Of a stretch of DNA of 64,000 bases, positions 38,906 to 47,822 are shown in pieces. The position numbers were made by a program, and so were the translations under genes. The stretch is from assembly GCF_007858275.1 (NCBI RefSeq), contig NZ_VFEV01000009.1, positions 1-64,000 on the forward strand. Reading direction: 5' to 3'. Each line of letters begins with the position of its first letter. Position 1 is the stretch's first letter. The notes under the pieces were generated by a model that was given only the letters and a program-made list of their open reading frames with translations, was not told where the DNA came from and searched no databases. This DNA is from Pseudomonas proteolytica (GTDB lineage: Bacteria > Pseudomonadota > Gammaproteobacteria > Pseudomonadales > Pseudomonadaceae).

Positions 38906-41374
38906 ATGCCGCAACCCGCTGCTTTCACGCTGCGCCCTCTGGCGCTGGCCATCACCGCAACCCTGCTCTGCCTGGGCCCGCTTACCGTGCAGGCGACAGA
39001 AACGCCGGCAACCCAGGAAACCGCCCGCAGCTACAGCATCGGCGCAGGATCCTTGGTCAGTGTGTTGAACCGCTTTGCCGAACAGTCGGGGATTTTCATC
39101 GCCGGCCACAATAGCCTGGCGGCAGGCAAGACCAGTCCGGGCCTGAGCGGCAGCTACACCCCGGCTGCCGGTCTACAACGCTTGTTGCAAGGCAGCGGTC
39201 TGCAGGCCCAGCCCCAGGGCAACAATGGCTATGTGCTGGAACTTGCGCCGCTCAATACCGGCGAACTTGAACTGGGCGCTACCACTATTTCCGGCGTGGC
39301 ACTGGGGGCCACCACCGAAGACAGCCACTCCTACACCACCGGCTCGATGGCCTCGGCCACCGGCCTGCCATTGTCGATCCGCGAAACCCCACAGTCAGTC
39401 ACCGTGATCACCCGCCAGCAGATGGACGACCAGGGTTCCAACAACATCGCCGACACCCTGCGCCGCGCCCCTGGCGTCAGCGTGCAGAACTACGACAGCG
39501 AGCGCTGGGAATTCTCCAGCCGGGGCCTGCCAATCACCAACTTCCAGTACGACGGCGTCAACTCCACCTATGACGGCGTGTATGACTACGGCACCACCAG
39601 TACCGACATGGCGGTGTACGACCATCTGGAAATCATCAAGGGCTCGTCGGGCCTGATGAGCGGTTCCGGCGACCCCTCGGCCACGGTCAACCTGATCCGC
39701 AAAAAACCCACCAAAGAATTCAAGGCCTCGGTGACCGGCACCGTGGGCTCCTGGGACAACTACCGCACCGAAGGTGATATCTCCGGGCCGTTGACCGAGT
39801 CGGGCAATGTGCGTGGGCGTTTTGTCGGGGTCTATCAGGATCGCTCGTCCTACCTGGACCACTACCAGAACACCAAGGACATTGCCTACGGCATCCTCGA
39901 AGCCGATCTCACCCCCGACACCCTGCTGACCTTCGGTATCGACCAGCAGGACACCCGCTCCCGTGGCGCCAGCTGGACCGGGTTCCCGATGTACTTCAGC
40001 AACGGCAATCGCACGAACTTCTCGCGCTCGTTCAACCCGGCCGCCGACTGGAGCCGCCGCGACTTCCAGAACCAGACGATCTTCGCCTCGGTCCAGCAAA
40101 AGCTGGCCAACGACTGGTCACTCAAAGTCAGCCTGGACCGCAAGCGCAGCCAGCACGACACCCTGCTCGCCTCCGCCAGCGGCGGCAACCCGGACCAGGT
40201 CACAGGCGAAGGCATGTACATGTTCATGGGCAAGTACAAGGGCGACCAGGTGCAGAACACCCTCGACGTCAACCTCAGCGGCCCGTTCAGCCTGTTGGGC
40301 CGCGAGCATGAGTTGATCATGGGCTTTATGGCGACCCGCTCCAAACAGGACGTGCCGGTCTACGGTTCGGTCTACCCGCCGGTGGGCGGCAGCATCTATG
40401 ACTGGCGTGGCGAGTATGCCAAGCCGAACATTCCACGCAGCGGCCAGAACGACATTGTGCAACGCCAGACCGGCGCCTACCTGGCGACCCGCCTGAAACC
40501 TACCGATGACTTGTCGGTGATCCTCGGCACCCGCGTGAGCAATTTCAGCAACAACGACACCACGGATTTCTACGATCCGACCGCCACCGACGCGCGCACC
40601 AGTTACAAGCAGACCGGCGTGGTGACACCCTATGCCGGGGTGGTCTACGACCTCAACGATATCTGGTCGGTGTACAGCAGCTACACCAAGATCTACCGCC
40701 CGCAGAACACCAAGGACGCCGACCGCAAGCTGCTTGACGCGATTGAAGGCGACACCTACGAAGCCGGGCTCAAGGCGGCCTTTTTCGACGGCCGCCTGAA
40801 TGCCAGCTTCGCCGCCTTCCGTATCGAGCAGGACAATGTTGCGCAATACGTCTCGGGCTTTGAAAGCGACTCGATCTACCGCCCGATTGCCGGCGCCACG
40901 ACCAAGGGCTTTGAAGTGGAGCTGGCCGGCGAAGTACTCGACGGCTGGAATGTCTCGGCCGGCTATACCTACCAGCACACCCGTGATGCCAACGACGACT
41001 ATGTCTACAGCTCCGTCCTGCAAACCACCACGCCGCAGCAGGTGGTGCGCCTGTTCAACTCCTATCGCCTGCCGGGGGCGCTGGATAAGGTGACGATCGG
41101 TGCCGGTGTCAACTGGCAGAGCGAGTTCTTCGGCAATGTGTTCCAGCCCAACCCGAATGACACGGTCAACTTCGGCCAATACGCGCGCATCACCCAGGAC
41201 AGCTATTACCTGGTGGACCTGATGGCACGCTATCGCTTCAACGAGCACTTGAGCACCACGTTGAACGTGAAGAACGCCTTCGACAAAAAGTACTACACAG
41301 GCCTGGGCAACTTCGGTACCGGTTTCTACGGCGAGCCGCGCAGCCTGCAACTGGCCACACGCTGGGACTTCTAA
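38906..41374 (+). CDS. TonB-dependent siderophore receptor with signalling domain
   Basis: 822 residues. Signal peptide (cut near VQA-TE, about 31). STN signalling domain (about 44-100: YSIGAGSLVSVLNRFAEQSG ... YTPAAGLQRLLQGSGL) which contacts the FecR periplasmic domain; plug domain (about 150-265, with SIRETPQSVTVITRQQMDDQ and the IEIIKGSSGLMSGSGDPS-like segment); 22-strand barrel to a C-terminal aromatic (RWDF). It takes up a ferric siderophore with TonB energy and starts the cell-surface signal to the ECF sigma. FpvA/FoxA-like by layout; the ligand cannot be named from sequence. Confidence 0.93.
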   Translation: MPQPAAFTLRPLALAITATLLCLGPLTVQATETPATQETARSYSIGAGSLVSVLNRFAEQSGIFIAGHNSLAAGKTSPGLSGSYTPAAGLQRLLQGSGLQAQPQGNNGYVLELAPLNTGELELGATTISGVALGATTEDSHSYTTGSMASATGLPLSIRETPQSVTVITRQQMDDQGSNNIADTLRRAPGVSVQNYDSERWEFSSRGLPITNFQYDGVNSTYDGVYDYGTTSTDMAVYDHLEIIKGSSGLMSGSGDPSATVNLIRKKPTKEFKASVTGTVGSWDNYRTEGDISGPLTESGNVRGRFVGVYQDRSSYLDHYQNTKDIAYGILEADLTPDTLLTFGIDQQDTRSRGASWTGFPMYFSNGNRTNFSRSFNPAADWSRRDFQNQTIFASVQQKLANDWSLKVSLDRKRSQHDTLLASASGGNPDQVTGEGMYMFMGKYKGDQVQNTLDVNLSGPFSLLGREHELIMGFMATRSKQDVPVYGSVYPPVGGSIYDWRGEYAKPNIPRSGQNDIVQRQTGAYLATRLKPTDDLSVILGTRVSNFSNNDTTDFYDPTATDARTSYKQTGVVTPYAGVVYDLNDIWSVYSSYTKIYRPQNTKDADRKLLDAIEGDTYEAGLKAAFFDGRLNASFAAFRIEQDNVAQYVSGFESDSIYRPIAGATTKGFEVELAGEVLDGWNVSAGYTYQHTRDANDDYVYSSVLQTTTPQQVVRLFNSYRLPGALDKVTIGAGVNWQSEFFGNVFQPNPNDTVNFGQYARITQDSYYLVDLMARYRFNEHLSTTLNVKNAFDKKYYTGLGNFGTGFYGEPRSLQLATRWDF

Positions 41375-41386
41375 CCCAACACAAAC

Positions 41387-41412
41387 GTAGGAGCCGGCTT
41401 GCCGGCGCCTAC
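41387..41412. terminator. short palindrome after the receptor gene, possible terminator
   Basis: GTAGGAGCCGGC / GCCGGCGCCTAC with a two-base loop and one mismatch, twelve bases beyond the stop. No T-run follows, so it may instead be a single REP unit. A related half is seen at 42.97 kb (GGAGCCGGCGCCTACC). Confidence 0.5.
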
Positions 41413-41478
41413 ATAAGGTCGGCGGCGTATTTATGTGCAATCATCGAGGCCCTACAAGGCCCATTGGAGATTGCCATC

Positions 41479-42300
41479 ATGTCGCTGCCCGACCTGGCCG
41501 CCCCGCGCTTCTGGCGTGATGCCAGCCTGCCGTTTATCGAAGCACGTACCATCGATGATGGGCGCAAGGTCTGCTACACCCGGCATGCACACGACCATTT
41601 CTCGATTGGCGCGATCACCGCCGGGCAGAGCCTGTATATCCATGGCGCAGACACCTTCCATATCCATACCGGCACCGTGGTGCTGATGAACCCCGGCGAC
41701 GTGCACGCCTGCAACCCGATCGACGACCAACCCTGGTCGTATCACATGCTCTACATAGACACGCCCTGGCTGACCGACCTGCAACACCAGTTGGGGTTTG
41801 CCAGCGAGTTGGACTTTCGCCGTTTCAGCACCACCCACACCGATGACCCGCAGCTGTTTGCCGGCCTGCTCGAACTGTACGCCGTGCTGACCGACGAACA
41901 CGCCGAGCACCTGCACAAACACAGCGCCGTGGTGAGTTTTTTCAGTGACGTGCAATTGCGCCTGAACCCAGCGGCAACAGTGGTGCGGGAGGTCAATCAC
42001 AAGTTGGAGCGCGCCGCCGAGTACATCCGCGAACAGTGCACCGAGGCGCTGAAACTCGAAGATATCTGCCAGGCCGCGCAGCTGTCGCCGTCGTACCTGA
42101 TCCGCGCGTTCAAGCAGTATTACGGCATGACGCCCCACGCATTCCTGGTCAACCAGCGTATCCAGTTTGCCCGCCAGCAACTGCGCAGCGGCCAGTTGAT
42201 TGCCGATGTGGCACTGGCCGCGGGCTTTGCCGACCAGGCGCACTTCCAGCGCACGTTCAAGCAGCACCTGGCAGCCACGCCGGGGCAATATCGCGGCTGA
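41479..42300 (+). CDS. AraC family transcriptional regulator
   Basis: 273 residues from the ATG at 41479; GGAG lies 11 bases upstream. The N-terminal cupin-like ligand domain (about 1-150: HAHDHFSIGAITAGQSLYIHG and VVLMNPGDVHACNP) resembles the AraC_binding type that senses small effectors. The C-terminal double helix-turn-helix (about 170-270) includes LEDICQAAQLSPSYLIRAFKQYYGMTPHAFLVNQRI and IADVALAAGFADQAHFQRTFKQHLAATPGQYRG. It is convergent with the LysE exporter gene, one base apart; the usual arrangement is that such a regulator controls the exporter, but that is inference. Confidence 0.92.
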   Translation: MSLPDLAAPRFWRDASLPFIEARTIDDGRKVCYTRHAHDHFSIGAITAGQSLYIHGADTFHIHTGTVVLMNPGDVHACNPIDDQPWSYHMLYIDTPWLTDLQHQLGFASELDFRRFSTTHTDDPQLFAGLLELYAVLTDEHAEHLHKHSAVVSFFSDVQLRLNPAATVVREVNHKLERAAEYIREQCTEALKLEDICQAAQLSPSYLIRAFKQYYGMTPHAFLVNQRIQFARQQLRSGQLIADVALAAGFADQAHFQRTFKQHLAATPGQYRG

Positions 42301-42301
42301 A

Positions 42302-42889
42302 TCAGCCCAGCAACAGGTACGCCACACTGATCACCAGCAACAACGCCATCACCCGGTTGAACAGGCGCATGCCCCGCGCATTGCTCAGGTAACGCCGAAA
42401 AAAAGTGCCCACATACGACCAGCACGCCACCGACAAATAGCAAATCACCAGGTACACCGCCGCCAGTTGCCAGACCCGCGCGGCTTCGCCGTCGGCCGCA
42501 AACAGGCCCATACCGGCGACACATGCCAGCCAGGCCTTGGGGTTGAGCCACTGCATGACCGCGCCATACAGCATCGAAGGCGCAACGCTGGCATCTTGCG
42601 CATCCAGCCGGCCGTCATCGGTCGCCAGCTTGTAGGCCATGTACAGCAGGAATATCACCCCACCCCACTGGATACCCTGGGTCAACAGCGGCCAACGGAT
42701 CAATAATTCGTGCAAGCCCAGGCCGATCAACACCAGCAACAATGTGAACCCCAGCGCCGCGCCAGCCACGTGTTTCTGGCTGGCGACAAAACCAAAGCGC
42801 GCCCCCGAGCCGAGGGCGACGATATTGACTGGGCCGGGGGTGATAGAGGTCGCCAGGGCGAAGGCGGCCATGGACATGATCAAACTCAT
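42302..42889 (-). CDS. LysE family amino acid exporter
   Basis: 195 residues with six hydrophobic helices. The family start MAAFALATSITPGPVNIVALGSGAR and the ACVAGMGLF helix are typical of RhtB/LysE proteins, which export amino acids such as lysine, threonine or homoserine lactone relatives. The ATG at 42889 has an AAGGAA site. The stop is one base from the AraC gene stop, in a convergent layout. Substrate unknown. Confidence 0.9.
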   Translation of the reverse strand: MSLIMSMAAFALATSITPGPVNIVALGSGARFGFVASQKHVAGAALGFTLLLVLIGLGLHELLIRWPLLTQGIQWGGVIFLLYMAYKLATDDGRLDAQDASVAPSMLYGAVMQWLNPKAWLACVAGMGLFAADGEAARVWQLAAVYLVICYLSVACWSYVGTFFRRYLSNARGMRLFNRVMALLLVISVAYLLLG

Positions 42890-42985
42890 TGCATTTCCTT
42901 TTTGTAATCACAGGGAGCGAGGCCTGTACGCTACGTTCCTGTAGCCAATGCGTATTGAACAAAATGCCCCTGCAGGAGCCGGCGC

Positions 42986-43582
42986 CTACCTTCCCGCCAG
43001 GGTTGCCTTGAGCAATCGCAGCTCCAGGTATTGCAGGAGCATGATGGTCTTGCCATCGACAATCTCACCGCGCGCAACCATGGCGATTGCCTCGTCGAAG
43101 CCCAGCTCCAGCACGTCGATATCCTCGCCTTCCTCCGCAAGCCCACCGCCTTCGCTCACGCGGTCGCCGGGTTGATACTCACCGATAAAGAAATGAATGC
43201 GCTCGGTCACCGACCCGGGGCTCATGAACGCCGAGTAGATTTTTTCGACATGGCCGATGCGGTAGCCGGTCTCTTCCTCGGCTTCCAGGCGGATACGTTC
43301 CTCTGGGCTGGCGTTGTCCAGCAGGCCTGCAGCGGCTTCGATCAGGTAGCCGTCATGGCCATTGACGAAGGTCGGCATGCGGAACTGGCGAATCAGCAAC
43401 ACCGTGCGCTGCTGGGTGTTGTACAGCAGGATGGTCGCTCCGTTGCCACGGTCATACACCTCCCGCGTCTGGGCTTGCCAACTGCCATCACGGCGGCGCA
43501 GGTCAAAGCTGTACTTTTTCAGCAGGTACCAGTTGTCCGAGAGCAGCTCTTGGGAGGTGATGCGTACGGGGCTGTTGTCCAT
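42986..43582 (-). CDS. nudK: NUDIX hydrolase, GDP-mannose pyrophosphatase NudK type
   Basis: 198 residues from the ATG at 43582 (AAGGA 7 bases upstream); the frame is open further left but with no site. Core Nudix box [23 protein letters not shown] shows the metal-binding E-x-EE-x-G pattern of the family. The flanking [17 protein letters not shown] and [18 protein letters not shown] [14 protein letters not shown] segments are characteristic of NudK/YffH, which cleaves GDP-mannose to mannose-1-phosphate and GMP. Divergent from the diguanylate cyclase gene. Confidence 0.88.
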   Translation of the reverse strand: MDNSPVRITSQELLSDNWYLLKKYSFDLRRRDGSWQAQTREVYDRGNGATILLYNTQQRTVLLIRQFRMPTFVNGHDGYLIEAAAGLLDNASPEERIRLEAEEETGYRIGHVEKIYSAFMSPGSVTERIHFFIGEYQPGDRVSEGGGLAEEGEDIDVLELGFDEAIAMVARGEIVDGKTIMLLQYLELRLLKATLAGR

Positions 43583-43765
43583 GGCAGGTCCTTTTGGTCG
43601 CAGGGGGCGCAGCATGTCGGGGACATCCTGTCAGCGTCAAGCTGTCCATCGGCCAGCATCGGCGCGCGTTATCCGGCTACAATCGCGCCCTTTCTGTACC
43701 GGATGACCGCCCACGCGTGTGGCTGACGGGGTTATCTCGACAATGCATCTTGCGGGGTCAAGGAC

Positions 43766-44935
43766 ATGATGCTGCACATACCGACGCTCTTGATGGTCGC
43801 GGTCTTCGTTTTCTGCCTGATGGGCCTGCTTACCGTCCACGCCTGGCATCGCGTGCGTGAGCCGACCCTGGGCTACCTGGGGGTGATGCTGTTGCTGGCT
43901 TCCCTCGGCACCACGCTGATCGTGGTGCGCGGCGTGGGCGTGGATTTTGTCGCGCTGGTGCTGGGCAATGTGGTGCTGCTGCTCAGTGCCGCCATGAACT
44001 GGACCGCCATGCGCCTGTTCGTCCATGGCAGGCCGCACCTGCCGGGCATCCTCGCAGGCCCCGCGCTATGGCTGTTGATGTGCCTGGTGCCGCAGTTCTA
44101 TGGGTCGATGTCCAGCCGGGTGTCGCTGTATTCCCTGCTGGCTGCCAGCTATGGCGTGCTGTCGGCGCTGGAGTTGTGGCGCCATCGCCGACACCTGGAA
44201 GTGGCCTATCTGCCAGCGATGGGGCTGATGCTGTTTCATACGACGTTTTACTGCGTACGGGCGGTGATTGACCCCGGCATGCCGCTCAAGAATGAACATG
44301 CGCTGATGGGCGAAGGCGTGCCGTTTTTTTCGTTCATGCTGTTCGAATCCATGCTGTATGCGATCGGCATCGCCTACGTCACCCTGGCGATGGTCAAGGA
44401 GCGCGCCGAACTCAACTTCAAGGCCGCTGCATTCAGCGATGTGTTGACCGGCATCGGCAATCGCCGGGCGTTCATGCTGCATGGCGAGCAACTGCTGGCC
44501 GACAGCCAACAACGCGGCAAGCCGGTGACACTGCTGTTGTGTGACCTGGACTACTTCAAGCGCCTTAACGACAGTTTCGGCCACCCCATGGGCGACCAGG
44601 CATTGATAGCCTTCAGCCAACTGACCTCGTCGATTTTGCGCAAGCACGATCTGTTTGCGCGCATCGGCGGTGAAGAATTTGCCTGCCTGCTGGCCGACAC
44701 CGATGAACAAGGCGCGGTGCAGGTGGCCGAACGTATCCGCCAGCGGTTCGCCGAACTGGACTTGTTGGCCCCCGGGTTCCTCAGTGTGAGTATCGGGGTG
44801 GTGACCAGCACCGCCGCGTGCCACGATCTGTCACGGCTGCTGTCCCAGGCAGACCAGGCGCTGTATCGCGCCAAGGATCAGGGGCGCAACCGCGTACAGA
44901 CGGCCTGTAACACTTTGCAAGCAATCGCCCCCTGA
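43766..44935 (+). CDS. membrane-bound diguanylate cyclase (GGDEF domain)
   Basis: 389 residues from the ATG at 43766 (AAGGA upstream). About seven transmembrane helices in residues 1-215, then a GGDEF domain (about 220-380). The active-site motif is GGEEF at residues 301-305, so the enzyme should be active, and the inhibitory I-site RxxD is present as RKHD (292-295) exactly five residues upstream. It makes cyclic di-GMP from GTP; the sensory ligand of the membrane part is unknown. No EAL domain. Confidence 0.93.
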   Translation: MMLHIPTLLMVAVFVFCLMGLLTVHAWHRVREPTLGYLGVMLLLASLGTTLIVVRGVGVDFVALVLGNVVLLLSAAMNWTAMRLFVHGRPHLPGILAGPALWLLMCLVPQFYGSMSSRVSLYSLLAASYGVLSALELWRHRRHLEVAYLPAMGLMLFHTTFYCVRAVIDPGMPLKNEHALMGEGVPFFSFMLFESMLYAIGIAYVTLAMVKERAELNFKAAAFSDVLTGIGNRRAFMLHGEQLLADSQQRGKPVTLLLCDLDYFKRLNDSFGHPMGDQALIAFSQLTSSILRKHDLFARIGGEEFACLLADTDEQGAVQVAERIRQRFAELDLLAPGFLSVSIGVVTSTAACHDLSRLLSQADQALYRAKDQGRNRVQTACNTLQAIAP

Positions 44936-45009
44936 CGGCGGTCTGAATAATTCCTTCACGGGCAAGGCTTCTGGTAAAAAACCTGCTTCGCTTCTGTCCT
45001 GGAACCTCC

Positions 45010-45888
45010 ATGTCCTCACGTTCTCTCTCGCGCTGGCGCTGGCTACCGCTGCTGTGCATGGCGCTACTGATCCTCGGCCTGCCAGTAGGGTGCAATGTGC
45101 TGCAACACAAGGAGCGGGAGCTGGTGTTTCGTATCGAACCCGGCCCTGCCAGTTGGTATCGCGGGCTGCCCAGCGATGTGCAGGAGTTCGAGCTCAAGCC
45201 CGCCAGCTTCAAGTCCGGGCAGAGCCTGCATGGCTGGTGGTGGCCGGCGGCGAAAAAAGACGCACCGGCGATCCTGTATCTGCACGGCGTGCGCTGGAAC
45301 CTTACCGGCCAGCTGTTTCGCATCGAGCAACTGCATGCCCAGGGTTACTCGGTGCTGGCCATCGACTATCGGGGCTTTGGCCAAAGCCGGGGCGACCTGC
45401 CCTCAGAGTCCAGTGTCTACGAAGATGCACGGGTGGCCTGGGAGCGCTTCCAACTGCTGCAACCCGACCCGGGCAAGCGCCTGATCTACGGCCACTCCCT
45501 GGGCGGCGCCGTGGCCATTGACCTGGCGGCCGAACTGGGCCAGCAGGCCGTCGCTGAACACCTGCCGCCGCCGGTGCGTGGGCTGGTGATCGAATCCACC
45601 TTTACCTCCCTGGCCGATGTCGCGGCGGCGGTGGCCAACACCTCGCTGCCGGTGCGGTGGTTGCTGTCACAGAAGTTTGACTCCATCGACAAGATCGCCG
45701 ATATCCACATGCCCTTGCTCGTCGTGCATGGCCTGGATGACCGCTACGTGCCGCCGCGTTTCAGCCAGCAACTGTTTGATGCCGCGCAAGAACCCAAGCA
45801 CTTGCTGTTGGTACCGGGAGCCAGTCACAACAACAGCCTGAGCCTGGGCGGCCGCAGCTATCGCCAGGCACTCCAGGGTTTGCTGTAG
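45010..45888 (+). CDS. lipoprotein alpha/beta hydrolase
   Basis: 292 residues. Lipoprotein-type signal with lipobox LPVGC (Cys28), so probably attached to the outer or inner membrane. Alpha/beta-hydrolase fold: oxyanion-loop HGVRWNLTG, nucleophile Ser163 in GHSLGG, Asp in GLDDRYVP and His in PGASHNNSL. This resembles the BEM46/YhfR-like serine hydrolases; substrate not known. Single gene with its own GGAAC ribosome site region. Confidence 0.88.
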   Translation: MSSRSLSRWRWLPLLCMALLILGLPVGCNVLQHKERELVFRIEPGPASWYRGLPSDVQEFELKPASFKSGQSLHGWWWPAAKKDAPAILYLHGVRWNLTGQLFRIEQLHAQGYSVLAIDYRGFGQSRGDLPSESSVYEDARVAWERFQLLQPDPGKRLIYGHSLGGAVAIDLAAELGQQAVAEHLPPPVRGLVIESTFTSLADVAAAVANTSLPVRWLLSQKFDSIDKIADIHMPLLVVHGLDDRYVPPRFSQQLFDAAQEPKHLLLVPGASHNNSLSLGGRSYRQALQGLL

Positions 45889-46090
45889 AACGGCGAATCC
45901 GGCACCGGTTGGAGCGACGCGTGTCAAGCGCATGCCACGCGCCAAAAGGCCTGCAAACGTTCCTGATCAAATATTGATCGCAGGTCGAATCGCCAGTGGC
46001 GCCGGGGCCACGCAAGGTTATCCACAGAGATACCCACGGTTTTCGTGGACAACTCTTTTTGCATTTAAACGATTTTTTTACGCTGATGGT

Positions 46091-46303
46091 TCACCGGCTG
46101 ACGTCAGCCTTTTGCTTGGCAATCGCCTTGGGGCCAGTGATCGCCCATAGAATCACGCCCAGCAGGGGTACGAAGACAATCACCACAACCCATAGCATTT
46201 TGGTTTCGGCTCGACTGGCACTGCGCAGTACACAGTTGATGGCCCACAACTCCACCAGCACCAACAGCGTGGCCAAAATAATCCAGACGTATTCGATTTG
46301 CAT
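46091..46303 (-). CDS. PLDc_N family small membrane protein
   Basis: 70 residues with a near-perfect AGGAGGTGA ribosome site before the ATG at 46303. Two transmembrane helices (about 5-25 and 36-57) around a short loop, with the LLGVILWAITGP motif of the PLD-nuclease N-terminal (PLDc_N) family. The domain usually precedes phospholipase D nuclease domains; here it stands alone, as is common for such short proteins. Function unknown. Confidence 0.9.
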   Translation of the reverse strand: MQIEYVWIILATLLVLVELWAINCVLRSASRAETKMLWVVVIVFVPLLGVILWAITGPKAIAKQKADVSR

Positions 46304-46383
46304 GGTTCACCTCCTGAGGTCATACACCTTAGGGCCAGGGGTGAACGCGAGGGTTCAGAAAAAATACCAACGACTGCTCAGAT

Positions 46384-46518
46384 TTGTGGCGAGGAGGCTT
46401 GTCCTCCGCTGGGCTGCAACGCAGCCCTAAAACCTGCCGCCTCGGTATATCTGGCAGAACGTGGTGAGGCTGTTGGGGCGGCTTCGCCGCCCAGCGCGGG
46501 GCAAGCCCGCTCGCCACA
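46384..46518. repeat. REPIN unit
   Basis: Same two-arm structure as the units of the 7.2-8.0 kb array, including the conserved middle CTCGGTATATCTGGCAGAAC, GTGAGGCT and GGGGCGGCTTCGCCGCCCAGCGC. It fills most of the 252-base gap between the PLDc_N and DUF3079 genes; nothing else was seen there. Confidence 0.85.
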
Positions 46519-46555
46519 AAAAAGCCAGCAGTGGGCTGCAAGTTGCAGGCTCAGG

Positions 46556-46765
46556 TCAACCAGGGTCTGGCACCTTGTCTGTTGCAATCGGCAGTTCAAT
46601 CCCCCAATCGCCATGCAAGTACCAATCCTCACCGATCATTTCGGCCGGGTGCATGGTGCGGTCGGCACCGTTGCCGCAGGCCAGGGCGCTAGTCGCACAA
46701 TAACGGTCGCAGCCCCAGCAGATACGCTCAGGGTGTTTGGGGTTTAGCGGGAATGGCTTGGCCAT
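46556..46765 (-). CDS. DUF3079 family small protein
   Basis: 69 residues; ATG at 46765 with GGAG eight bases upstream. The family pattern FPLNPKHPERICWGCDRYCATSALACGNGADRTMHPAEMIGEDWY is clear in pieces: ICWGCDRYC, ACGNG and GEDWY. Four conserved cysteines suggest a metal site (CxxC plus two), which is an inference. DUF3079 proteins are short, widespread in Pseudomonas and of unknown function. Divergent from the ftr operon. Confidence 0.85.
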   Translation of the reverse strand: MAKPFPLNPKHPERICWGCDRYCATSALACGNGADRTMHPAEMIGEDWYLHGDWGIELPIATDKVPDPG

Positions 46766-46873
46766 GAGCAGGCTCCACGGCAGTGGGCGGTGATTTGATC
46801 CTACGGCCGCCGCCCGCCCACAGCCTTGACCAACGTCAAGAATGGTTGTGGTTATATCCCTGGAAACTTGACA

Positions 46874-46891
46874 GGAATCATTATTATTTAC
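46874..46891. promoter_or_regulatory. candidate Fur-binding site upstream of ftrA
   Basis: The minus strand reads GTAAATAATAATGATTCC, with NATWAT-type hexamers as in Fur boxes, 50-68 bases before the ftrA ATG. Iron repression would fit an iron-uptake operon. By eye only. Confidence 0.45.
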
Positions 46892-46941
46892 AGCAAAGCT
46901 TTCTAGACTCGGACTCTCTTTTGCCCTGTCAGGAAGCCCCC

Positions 46942-47472
46942 ATGCGTATCCCCTTCACGCTGTCACTGGCCTTGCTGTTGTCGACTGGCGCGGCCGTCGC
47001 CAAGGAATACCCGATCGGCGAGCCACAAATGTGCCCCGGCCTGGAAGTCGGTGCGGTCTATCTGCAACCGATCGAGATGGCGCCACCGGGCATGATGCGC
47101 GCCACCGCCGATTCGGATGTGCATCTGGAGGCCGATATCCGCGCCACTGCCGACAATCAGCAGGGCTTCCAGGAAGGCAGTTTCGTGCCTTACCTCAACG
47201 TCTCGTTCCGTCTGCAGAAGCAAGGTGCAGCCAGCCCGATCATCGGTGAGTTCCACGCCATGGTGGCCAACGACGGGCCGCACTACGGCGATAACGTCAA
47301 GCTGCTGGGCCCTGGCAAGTACCAGCTGACTTTCACCGTGATGCCACCCAGCGGCCACGGCTCACTGGGCCGGCATACCGACAAGGAAACCGGGGTCGCG
47401 CCGTGGTTCGAGCGCTGTGAAGTGCACTACGAATTCGTCTACGCGGGTATTGGCAAGAAAGGCGGCTACTGA
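46942..47472 (+). CDS. ftrA: periplasmic iron-binding protein, P19/Tp34 family
   Basis: 176 residues from the ATG at 46942; signal peptide cut near AVA-KE (about 20). The mature protein is of the P19/Tp34/FtrA family: KEYPIGEPQMCPGLEVGAVYLQPIEM, a Met/His/Glu-rich metal site and the TADSDVHLEADIRATADNQQGFQEGSFVPYLNVSF segment. In Bordetella and Brucella FtrA binds ferrous or ferric iron in the periplasm for FtrC. It is the first of four contiguous genes matching ftrABCD and has a candidate Fur site upstream. Confidence 0.9.
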   Translation: MRIPFTLSLALLLSTGAAVAKEYPIGEPQMCPGLEVGAVYLQPIEMAPPGMMRATADSDVHLEADIRATADNQQGFQEGSFVPYLNVSFRLQKQGAASPIIGEFHAMVANDGPHYGDNVKLLGPGKYQLTFTVMPPSGHGSLGRHTDKETGVAPWFERCEVHYEFVYAGIGKKGGY

Positions 47473-47805
47473 ATGCGCCGCGCCCTCGCCCTGTGCGCCC
47501 TGTGCGCCCTGCTGGCCGCTGGTGCGGCCCTGGCAGCACCTTTGCCGACCTATAAATTGACGCTGCAGGACGGCCACTTCAACCCGGCGCAGCTCAAGGT
47601 GCCGGCCGGCCAGCGCTTCAAGATCGTGTTGAAAAACATCGGCCAAGGCCCGGCCGAGTTCGAGAGCACGCCGCTACGCGTGGAGAAAGTGCTGTCGCCT
47701 GGGGTCACCACCTTTGTGGTGATCCACCCGCTCAAGCCGGGCACTTATGGGTTTTTCGACGAATTCAACCCACAGTTGCCCGAGGGCAGCATCCTCGCCG
47801 AATAA
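47473..47805 (+). CDS. ftrB: periplasmic cupredoxin-like protein
   Basis: 110 residues with a signal peptide (LALCALCALLAAGAALA, cut near residue 21). A cupredoxin_1 / EfeO-type fold (TYKLTLQDGHFNPAQLKVPAGQRFKIVLKNIGQGPAEFES... HPLKPGTYGFFDEFNPQLPEG). The full set of classical type-1 copper ligands is not obvious. In FtrABCD systems FtrB assists iron oxidation or transfer between FtrA and the permease. Starts directly after the ftrA stop. Confidence 0.88.
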   Translation: MRRALALCALCALLAAGAALAAPLPTYKLTLQDGHFNPAQLKVPAGQRFKIVLKNIGQGPAEFESTPLRVEKVLSPGVTTFVVIHPLKPGTYGFFDEFNPQLPEGSILAE

Positions 47806-47822
47806 CGGCCCAGGAGCATTTG

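Noticed and set aside
44781..45384. Minus-strand frames over the diguanylate cyclase and hydrolase genes
   Set aside because: Arg/Ala/Ser-rich translations of the wrong strand with no ribosome sites.
46018..46026. TTATCCACA, a DnaA-box match, near a GATCAAATATTGATC dyad
   Set aside because: A single box without other boxes, an AT-rich unwinding element, or dnaA/dnaN neighbours does not make an origin; such 9-mers occur by chance.
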